From an uncultured Actinoplanes sp. (GTDB taxonomy: Bacteria > Actinomycetota > Actinomycetes > Mycobacteriales > Micromonosporaceae), in assembly GCF_934643405.1 (NCBI RefSeq), contig NZ_CAKUCL010000208.1, forward strand, positions 1 to 12,729: 12,729 bases of DNA, read 5' to 3'. The position numbers were made by a program, and so were the translations under genes. Below the pieces are notes generated by a model that did no database searches, had not been told where the DNA came from, and was given only the letters and a program-made list of their open reading frames with translations. Below are positions 6,370-11,816 of the stretch, in pieces. How positions within the stretch are numbered: the first letter of the stretch is position 1; the number at the start of each line of letters is the position of its first letter.

Positions 6370-7227
6370 CAGCTCGATCATCGCGGTCGCGTTGGTCTGC
6401 GCCCAGTCCGAGTAGCAGTTGTTGTAGAGCACGTGGGTGCGGTCGGCCTGAGCGGCGAGTCCGGCCAGCTTCGGCGCCCACTCCTCGAGCTCGCGTTCGG
6501 TGTACTTGTAGCCGAATTTCTCGTGGATGTCCTTGCTGGTCCACTTGTCGCTGTGGCCGTGGAAACGGACCACGGCCAGGTCGGCGGTGGCCTCCACGAT
6601 CGGCGGCACCGACGACTTGTGGCCCTGCGGCATGTCCACGCACACGAACGGCAGCTCGTGCGCGCGCAGGAACTCCAGGGTCTCGTCGCGGTTCGCGCCC
6701 TCGAACCAGGAGGCGTTGCGCAGCTCGAAGACCGGGCGCAGCGGCTTGCACCGCGACGCGACCTCGAGCAGGTAATCCTTGTTGGACTTGCGGATGCCGA
6801 ACCACGGCGGGAACTGGAACAGCAGGACGCCGAGCTTCCCGGCCTCGACCAGCGGGTCCAGCGCCGAGAGGAAACGGGTCCAGATCTCCTCGTACGCCTG
6901 GGGCGGCAGATCGCCCGGATAGACGTTCTTCTTGTCGGTCTCCGGGCGCAGGTCCTTGTAGATCGCGGTCACCTTGGTGGGGTGGCCGGTCAGCATGCTG
7001 AACGCCTTGATGTTGAAGGTGAACCCGTCCGGTGTGCGCTGCGCCCACAGGCTCGTGGTCTGCTCGGCCGGCGGCCCGTAGTACGTCGAGTCGACCTCGA
7101 CGAGCGGGAACTTCTTCGCGTAGTACGCCAGACGCTTCTCGGCGGTGTCCGCGGACTTCGGATACCACCCCGACTCGAGCAGCGTCTTGTCGGTCCAGGA
7201 CGCCGTGCCGACCTCGATCGCTCCCAT
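6346..7227 (-). CDS. DUF72 (YecE-like) family protein, second subfamily
   Basis: This 293-residue protein belongs to DUF72 but differs strongly from the product at 4792-5571. Its landmarks are VGTASWTDKTL (6-16), VEVDSTYYGPP (43-53), FNIKAFSMLTGHP (71-83), LLFQFPPWFG (135-144), VFELRNASWF (166-175), VRFHGHSDKW (220-229) and HVLYNNCYSDWA (265-276). The extra length comes partly from an insertion near residues 82-118 and from the region after RFHGH. Function in this family is undefined. It is more lysine-rich than its neighbours and is a common stand-alone actinomycete gene (general impression). ATG 7227 has no Shine-Dalgarno, but TACTTT lies exactly at -12 to -7, which fits a leaderless transcript. 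The hairpin terminating the traR/dksA-type gene lies directly upstream, so this gene should be independently transcribed. It converges on, and overlaps by 24 bp, the aminotransferase gene. Confidence 0.9.
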   Translation of the reverse strand: MGAIEVGTASWTDKTLLESGWYPKSADTAEKRLAYYAKKFPLVEVDSTYYGPPAEQTTSLWAQRTPDGFTFNIKAFSMLTGHPTKVTAIYKDLRPETDKKNVYPGDLPPQAYEEIWTRFLSALDPLVEAGKLGVLLFQFPPWFGIRKSNKDYLLEVASRCKPLRPVFELRNASWFEGANRDETLEFLRAHELPFVCVDMPQGHKSSVPPIVEATADLAVVRFHGHSDKWTSKDIHEKFGYKYTERELEEWAPKLAGLAAQADRTHVLYNNCYSDWAQTNATAMIELLENVERD

Positions 7228-7230
7228 GAG

Positions 7231-7267
7231 ACAAAAGTAGCCCGGACCCGCCGTGGCGGGCCCGGGC
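7231..7267 (-). terminator. Intrinsic terminator of the TraR/DksA gene
   Basis: Arms 7240-7252 and 7255-7267 pair over 13 bp with a single mismatch and a two-base loop. Read on the minus strand, the hairpin lies 10 bp after the stop of the gene ending at 7278 and is followed by TACTTTTGT, a short T-rich run. The stem is very G+C-rich, so termination should be effective even with the imperfect tail. Confidence 0.65.
7234..7239 (-). promoter_or_regulatory. Candidate -10 box, leaderless start of second DUF72 gene
   Basis: TACTTT on the minus strand occupies -12 to -7 relative to A of ATG 7227, so transcription starting at the ATG would have a correctly placed -10 hexamer (TANNNT). No Shine-Dalgarno is present. 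The matching -35 position falls inside a G+C-rich hairpin and is poor. The same tract also serves as the T-rich tail of the upstream terminator. Confidence 0.45.
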
Positions 7268-7277
7268 CGTCGTCCGC

Positions 7278-7694
7278 TCAGCCCGCCCGGCGCTCCCGGT
7301 TCTGCTTGCAGTTGACGCAGGTGGTCGCCGAGGGGAAGACCTCCAGCCGCTCCACCGGGATCGGGTTCGAGCAGCCCTCGCAGTTGCCGTACGTCCCGTC
7401 CGCCAGGCGCTGCATGGCGTGCTCGGCCTGCGTGCGCCGGTCGAGAAGGGTGCGGATCAGCGACGTGGCCGCGTCGCGTTCCGCCGTCTTGGATCCGCTG
7501 TCGGCCTGGTCGTCGCCGGCCGCGTCGCCGATCTCGACCAGACGCAGTTTCTGGTTCTCGGCGACGGCGTCCTCGTACTCGGCGTTCAGGTCCTCGTACC
7601 GGCGAAGCAGGATCGTCCGGATCTGCTCGATCTCCTCCGCCGACCGTCCCTTGGCGGCACCCTTGCCCGTGATTACCGCTCCGTTGACGAGCAT
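7278..7694 (-). CDS. TraR/DksA-type zinc-finger protein
   Basis: The product is 138 residues from ATG 7694. Residues about 15-100 are charged and helical (a hairpin-like coiled coil in this family), with a DDQADSGSKTAERDA tip at 61-75 that retains Asp residues where DksA carries its RNA-polymerase-active acidic pair. The C-terminus holds a four-cysteine zinc finger, C105/C108 and C126/C129, in CEGC...CVNC. Relatives bind in the RNA polymerase secondary channel and tune transcription in stress or starvation; this is expected here but not shown. GGGGGAG at 7698-7704 supports ATG 7694; GTG 7736 would add 14 residues and has a G-run directly against the start codon. An inverted repeat at 7742-7770 lies upstream, and a terminator lies just downstream, so it is probably a single-gene unit. 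Confidence 0.85.
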   Translation of the reverse strand: MLVNGAVITGKGAAKGRSAEEIEQIRTILLRRYEDLNAEYEDAVAENQKLRLVEIGDAAGDDQADSGSKTAERDAATSLIRTLLDRRTQAEHAMQRLADGTYGNCEGCSNPIPVERLEVFPSATTCVNCKQNRERRAG

Positions 7695-7741
7695 GTGCTC
7701 CCCCTGCCCTTCATCTGCCCCTGCGGGTGAGTTCACCCCCG

Positions 7742-7770
7742 AGCGGTCCTGTCACGCCGTGGAGACCGCT
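7742..7770. promoter_or_regulatory. Inverted repeat upstream of the TraR/DksA gene
   Basis: AGCGGTC (7742-7748) and GACCGCT (7764-7770) are perfect 7-bp arms around 15 bp, which itself contains CAC-GCC-GTG. It sits about 50 bp before ATG 7694, so it could be a protein-binding operator or a 5'-leader hairpin. The candidate -10 TACTTT at 7812-7817 (minus strand) would place it inside the leader. Evidence is structural only. Confidence 0.35.
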
Positions 7771-7861
7771 GATACCCACCGCCGGAGATCCCAAACGAGG
7801 CCTCCGCTGAAAAAGTAACCGGAGCATAACTGTCAGTGGCCGACTCCGCTACGGACTCGCT

Positions 7862-8494
7862 TCACGAACGTTCGGTGACGATCGCGGGGTGCCTCGGATC
7901 GTCGGCGCGGACGACCACGTCGGCGAAGGACGCCGGAGCGACCTCCCGCGCGTACCGCTCGAAGGCCGGCAGGGTCCATTGCTCGTCCGGCGGCGTGCGC
8001 CGTCTCAGGGCGGCCGCGGACACCTCCAAGTGGACCGTCAGGTCGAACGCCAGACCCCCGCCGAGCAGCAGCGGGCCGCTGACGATGACCACCGATCCGG
8101 GCGGCAGCTCCCGGTACGGCTCGCGGGCGGCCCGGTCGGCGCGGGCGTCCCAGAGCCTGGTCAGGATGCGTCCCGAGCCGTCCGGACCGGCCGGCTGGAG
8201 CACCTCGCGGGCCAGCCCGGACTCGTCGAACCAGCCCAGGTAGAACGAGTCGGGGTTCTGCCGGCCGAACTCCAGGCGCAGCGAGGCCGGGCGCAGGAAG
8301 TCGGCGGTGCTCACCCGCACGGCCGGGCGGCCGCCGGCCCGCAGCGGCTCGACCAGGGCGTCGGCGAGGTGGTCCGGGGCGGCCGCGGCGGGCCCGTCGA
8401 TGCCGACCCGGACCCGGGTGTCGGGTTCCCGACTCAGAATCTGGCCGGTGAGTTCCGTCACGAGAGCATCGGGTGAGACGGGTCGCGCACGCAC
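7862..8494 (-). CDS. Uridine-kinase-like P-loop protein with degenerate Walker A
   Basis: The 210-residue protein resembles the uridine kinase/phosphoribulokinase-like proteins of actinomycetes: VRVGIDGPAAAAP at 28-40 in the P-loop position, VSTADFLRP at 61-69 (the usual site of a conserved Asp in the nucleoside pocket), FYLGWFD at 84-90, and VVIVSGPLLLGGGLAFDLTVHLE at 135-157 resembling the later strand regions. The P-loop lacks the GKS/GKT lysine, so classical phosphoryl transfer is doubtful; it may use another residue or be a pseudokinase. It starts at GTG 8494, 19 bp after the stop of the regulator gene. There is no good Shine-Dalgarno, but TAATCT lies at -12 to -7 from the GTG, so it could be leaderless as well as read through from the regulator. 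Confidence 0.75.
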   Translation of the reverse strand: MRARPVSPDALVTELTGQILSREPDTRVRVGIDGPAAAAPDHLADALVEPLRAGGRPAVRVSTADFLRPASLRLEFGRQNPDSFYLGWFDESGLAREVLQPAGPDGSGRILTRLWDARADRAAREPYRELPPGSVVIVSGPLLLGGGLAFDLTVHLEVSAAALRRRTPPDEQWTLPAFERYAREVAPASFADVVVRADDPRHPAIVTERS

Positions 8495-8500
8495 CCGCCG

Positions 8501-8506
8501 AGATTA
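8501..8506 (-). promoter_or_regulatory. Candidate -10 box, leaderless start of the kinase-like gene
   Basis: TAATCT on the minus strand sits at -12 to -7 relative to GTG 8494, fitting TANNNT placed for transcription starting at the start codon. It lies in the 19-bp gap after the regulator gene. No clear -35 box is seen. Confidence 0.4.
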
Positions 8507-8513
8507 CCCGCGC

Positions 8514-9071
8514 CTATTCGTGCGGCTGGATCACGATCCGCGCGTCGTCGGAGAGGCGGTAGCCCACGCCGTACACGGTGGTGATCACCGGGAGCGTGCC
8601 GCCGAGCTTGAGCCGCAGCCGCCGCACGTGCACGTCGACCGTCCGCTCGCCGGTGTGGTCGTAACCCCAGACGCCGGCCAGCAGCTGGGCCCGGGTGAAC
8701 ACCTGACGCGGCCGCTCGGCCAGGAACAGCAGCAGATCGAACTCGAGGCGGGTCAGCGGCAGCACCTCGCCGGCGAGCAGCACCTGGCGCGACCCGGTCA
8801 GCATGCGGACCTCCGGACCGGACGACGGGTCGTCGCGCAGGTCCTCCCGCGCCGGCGCGGCCGGCTGCTCGAGGGTGACGACGCCGTTGCTGATCTCGAC
8901 GAGCTCGCGGACCGCCTCGATCAGCCGATGCGCCTGCGGAGTGAGCGCGTCGCTGGTCAGCGGAATGGCGAGTGTGACGGTCAAGGCCGGTTCGGCCGGA
9001 CGGCGCGGCGATCCGCGACCCGGGCCGGTGGCGTGACGATTGGTGCGTGGCGACAGTGCACTGACCGGCAT
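8514..9071 (-). CDS. OmpR/PhoB-type winged-helix regulator without receiver domain
   Basis: From ATG 9071 the product has 185 residues. Residues about 86-173 form an OmpR/PhoB DNA-binding domain: LPLTRLEFDLLLFLAERP (104-121), VFTRAQLLAGVWGYDHTG (124-141), the recognition helix RTVDVHVRRLRLKL (143-156) and the wing VYGVGYRL (166-173). The N-terminal 85 residues contain no receiver domain and no phospho-acceptor Asp context; residues 42-70 look like a short helical region. It is therefore probably not controlled by a classical sensor kinase. ATG 9071 has a GGGGGG run 9 nt upstream. GTG 9122 would add 17 residues but has GGAGG directly against it, and a probable promoter lies inside that extension, so I prefer 9071. 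An inverted repeat overlapping the -10 suggests autoregulation. The kinase-like gene follows after 19 bp. Confidence 0.85.
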   Translation of the reverse strand: MPVSALSPRTNRHATGPGRGSPRRPAEPALTVTLAIPLTSDALTPQAHRLIEAVRELVEISNGVVTLEQPAAPAREDLRDDPSSGPEVRMLTGSRQVLLAGEVLPLTRLEFDLLLFLAERPRQVFTRAQLLAGVWGYDHTGERTVDVHVRRLRLKLGGTLPVITTVYGVGYRLSDDARIVIQPHE

Positions 9072-9097
9072 TCTAGAGAGCCCCCCACTTGAAACTC

Positions 9098-9132
9098 CGG
9101 CAACCGTATATTGCCCGATCACCCTCCGTTAA
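9098..9132 (-). promoter_or_regulatory. Candidate promoter and operator of the winged-helix regulator
   Basis: On the minus strand TTAACG (9127-9132) and TATACG (9105-9110) are separated by 16 bp and resemble -35 and -10 boxes; transcription would start near 9098, about 27 nt before ATG 9071. An inverted repeat GGCAA-7 bp-TTGCC (9099-9115) covers the -10, a position suited to repression or autoregulation. Confidence 0.45.
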
Positions 9133-9431
9133 CCGCGGACGATATTTCCGCTCACGTGGTCGCCCGGTCAAGGCAGCAACCACACTGTGGGAATATCGTT
9201 CCACGTCCGCTCTGACACGCGGAAATGCATTCTGAGAACGGATTCTGTCAGCTTGTTTAAGCATTGCCCAACTGATATGTCCCGGCCGGGCCGACGTTCG
9301 CGCTGGCCAGGCTGCTGGTGCACCACGAATTTGGTGACCGAGTTCTCATTTGGAGGGTCCCGGTACTTCGCGGGACAACCAAAAACCGAAGGATTCTGAG
9401 ACCTGGGCCACACAGCTTTCCCACCGGAATG

Positions 9432-9471
9432 AAAAAAGGATCCCGCGCGACGCATTCGCCGCGCGGGATCC
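9432..9471 (-). terminator. Strong intrinsic terminator of secA2
   Basis: Perfect 12-bp arms (9438-9449 and 9460-9471, beginning GGATCCCGCGCG) enclose a 10-base loop. On the minus strand the hairpin lies 14 bp after the stop codon ending at 9486 and runs straight into TTTTTT (9437-9432). This is a textbook rho-independent terminator, unusually clear for such G+C-rich DNA. Confidence 0.92.
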
Positions 9472-9485
9472 GATGCTTTGCGGTC

Positions 9486-11780
9486 CTACTCGCCGCTGGA
9501 GGTGAGCCGGCGGCCGACCGCCGCGATGAGGCGGTCCAGTTCGGAGCCGAACGGGTTGTCGTGCACCAGGTAGGTCCAGGTGGCGCTCGGCCGGACGATC
9601 TCGGCCCGGTCCGGCTGCCAGCCCTCGGAGAGGTCGACCTCCTCGAAGGTGGCGATGGTGCGCGCCTCGATCTCCAGCAGCAACTTCTGGAAGGCCGGGA
9701 CGGCGGCCCGGTGGAACTCGTCCAGCGGGTCCAGCTTGCCCAGGGCGCGCAGGTGCACGCCCTCGCGCACCTCGTTCAGCTCGGCCAGGTGCTCGGCCCA
9801 GAGCCGGTCCAGGTGGTACAGCGCGATGGACCGGGCCGCCTCGGACAGCACGTCCTCGTCGGTCTCCTTGGCCTTCTCCGGCGACCGCTCGAGCAGCATG
9901 ATCGCGGCGATCTCGGAGGTGAGCAGCCGCTCCCGGCGCTCGGCCAGGGCGATGCGCTGCTGCTCGATCACCACGCTGTAGCGCCACGTGTTCCGGTGGA
10001 TCTCGTGGTTGACGCCCTCGGCGACCCGCTGGGCGTGCTCGACCGCGTAGTCCACCTGGTCGTCGTGCACCACGCCGTCCATGTCCATCCGCGGCGAGGC
10101 GGGCAGGATGTCGCCCGCGTGGCGGGTGACCAGCTCGTCCTCGAGGCTGACGAAGAACACCGAGCCACCGGGGTCGCCCTGCCGGCCGGCGCGGCCCCGC
10201 AGCTGGTCGTCCACCCGGCGGCTGTCGTGCCGGCCCGAGCCGATGACGTAGAGGCCGCCGAGCTCGACGACCCGGTCGCGGTCCGCCTCGTCGCTGCCGC
10301 CCAGCCGGATGTCGACGCCCCGGCCGGCCATCTGGGTGGAGACGGTGACCGCGCCGAGCGCGCCCGCCTCGGCGATGATGGCCGCCTCCTCGGCGTCGTT
10401 CTTCGCGTTCAGCACGTTCGACGGCACGCCGGCCGCGGCCAGCTGCTTGGCCAGCAGCTCCGACGCCTTCACGTCGAGGGTGCCGATCAGCACCGGCCGG
10501 CCCTTCTCGTGGGCCAGCTTGATCTCCTCGACCAGGGCCTCGTCGCGCATGTCGTGCGCCGAGTAGATGCGGTCCGGCTCGTCCTCGCGGATGTTCGGCG
10601 TGTTCGGCGGGATGACCGCGACCTCGAGCTTGAAGTACTCCCGCAGCTGCTCGCCCACGTGCACCGCGGTCGCCGTCATGCCGCACACGTGCCGGTAGAG
10701 CGCGATGTAGGCCTGCACGGTGATGGTGTCGAGGACCTCGCCCTCGGCGGTGGCGGTCAGCCCCTCCTTCGCCTCGACCGCGGCCTGCAGGCCGTCCGGC
10801 CAGCGGCGGCGCTGCGCGACCCGGCCGCGCATCTCGTCGATCAGCTCCACCGTGCCGTTGCGCACGATGTAGTCGACGTCACGGCGCAGCAGCGTCTGCG
10901 CGTGCAGGGCCACGTTCACCGCGGAGAGGTGGGCCACCTGGTCGTCCGCGTACAGGTCGATGCCGCCGAGCTTCTCCTCGACCCTCTTCAGGCCGGCGTC
11001 GGTGAAGGCCACGCTGCGGCCGTCCTCGGCCACCTCGTAGTCCTTGCCCGCCCTCAGGTCGCGGACCAGCGCCGCCGCCTCGTGCACCGGGTCGCTCTCG
11101 GTGGCGATGCTGCCGGCCAGCACCATCGGCACCCGGGCCTCGTCGATCAGGATCGAGTCGGCCTCGTCGACGATCGCGGTGGACAGCTCGCGCTGCACCC
11201 GGTCCTCGATGTCGGTGACCAGCTGGTCGCGCAGGTAGTCGAAGCCGGCCTCGCTCACCGACACGTAGGTGACGTCGTTGAGGTACGCCTCGCGGCGCTC
11301 GGAGTGGGTGGACGCCTCGGTGACCCAGCCGACGCTGAGGCCGAGCAGCTTGTAGACCGGTTCCATCCACTCCGCGTCGCGGCGGGCCAGATAGTCGTTG
11401 ACGGTGAGGACGTGCACCGGCCCGCGGCCCATCCGCACATGCCCGTAGGCGGCGACGGCGGCGGTGAGCGTCTTGCCCTCACCGGTGGCCATCTCGGCGA
11501 CCTTGTCGGACAGCAGCGCCATGGCACCGAGCAGCTGCACGTCGTACGGCCGCTGATCGAGAGCGCGCCGGGCCGCCTCCCGGCCAACCGCGCAGATCTC
11601 GGTGAGGCCGGTGGCCTCCTGGGCCGCCGCGGTCAGCGCCTCGTCGTCGAGCTCCCGCAGCGCCTCCTCACGGGCCTCGATGTCCGGCAGGCGCTTGCGG
11701 AACGGGCCGAGATCCACCGTCGTGCCCGGACGCTGGAGAAATTTGCGGAACCGGCCCTTGAGCCGCTGCGACACACCCAT
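9486..11780 (-). CDS. secA2: SecA2-type accessory preprotein translocase ATPase
   Basis: The 764-residue product (from ATG 11780) is a SecA-family motor that drives proteins through SecYEG. It shows RPYDVQLLGAMAL (77-89), Walker A TGEGKT at 99-104, TVNDYLARRDAEWM (126-139), the DEAD box at 205-208, the GMTATA motif of the second half of the motor, QMAGRGVDIRLGG and QLRGRAGRQGDPG (helicase motifs V and VI). It is much shorter than housekeeping SecA and ends at LTSSGE without the Cys-rich zinc-binding tail used for SecB. The usual TNNEFGFDYLRDN segment is VSVSEAGFDYLRD, a departure seen in accessory forms. This combination points to the mycobacterial/actinomycete SecA2, which exports a small substrate set. 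A TTG three codons upstream is an alternative start; neither has a good Shine-Dalgarno. The ABC exporter gene ends 36 bp upstream, so co-transcription is possible. Confidence 0.88.
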   Translation of the reverse strand: MGVSQRLKGRFRKFLQRPGTTVDLGPFRKRLPDIEAREEALRELDDEALTAAAQEATGLTEICAVGREAARRALDQRPYDVQLLGAMALLSDKVAEMATGEGKTLTAAVAAYGHVRMGRGPVHVLTVNDYLARRDAEWMEPVYKLLGLSVGWVTEASTHSERREAYLNDVTYVSVSEAGFDYLRDQLVTDIEDRVQRELSTAIVDEADSILIDEARVPMVLAGSIATESDPVHEAAALVRDLRAGKDYEVAEDGRSVAFTDAGLKRVEEKLGGIDLYADDQVAHLSAVNVALHAQTLLRRDVDYIVRNGTVELIDEMRGRVAQRRRWPDGLQAAVEAKEGLTATAEGEVLDTITVQAYIALYRHVCGMTATAVHVGEQLREYFKLEVAVIPPNTPNIREDEPDRIYSAHDMRDEALVEEIKLAHEKGRPVLIGTLDVKASELLAKQLAAAGVPSNVLNAKNDAEEAAIIAEAGALGAVTVSTQMAGRGVDIRLGGSDEADRDRVVELGGLYVIGSGRHDSRRVDDQLRGRAGRQGDPGGSVFFVSLEDELVTRHAGDILPASPRMDMDGVVHDDQVDYAVEHAQRVAEGVNHEIHRNTWRYSVVIEQQRIALAERRERLLTSEIAAIMLLERSPEKAKETDEDVLSEAARSIALYHLDRLWAEHLAELNEVREGVHLRALGKLDPLDEFHRAAVPAFQKLLLEIEARTIATFEEVDLSEGWQPDRAEIVRPSATWTYLVHDNPFGSELDRLIAAVGRRLTSSGE

Positions 11781-11816
11781 GGCGCGCAACGCTACTTCAT
11801 TTTCCTGAGCGGTTGG

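Larger units (their letters stand above)
9072..9485. other. Long non-coding interval with lower G+C
   Basis: This 414-bp stretch separates the regulator gene from the end of secA2. A hand count over 9121-9420 gives about 57% G+C, well below the neighbouring genes. Its left end holds the regulator promoter and its right end the secA2 terminator. Between about 9135 and 9430 I see no convincing gene; the short frames on either strand have no recognisable domain. A small hairpin, GTCCCG (9357-9362) with CGGGAC (9371-9376), is present. A small RNA or a degraded gene is possible. Confidence 0.6.

Noticed and set aside
7865..7874. Palindrome CGAACGTTCG considered as an SOS/LexA box
   Set aside because: It lacks the spacer between half-sites of the actinobacterial LexA box and lies inside the 3' end of a coding region.
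7836..8243. Plus-strand ORF opposite the kinase-like gene
   Set aside because: Ser/Arg-rich antisense frame without domains; the minus-strand frame has the kinase-family features and a suitable start.
9168..9455. 95-codon minus-strand ORF (and a 70-codon plus-strand ORF at 9187-9399) in the lower-G+C interval
   Set aside because: No recognisable domain or ribosome site, no actinomycete codon bias, and the minus-strand frame runs through the secA2 terminator.
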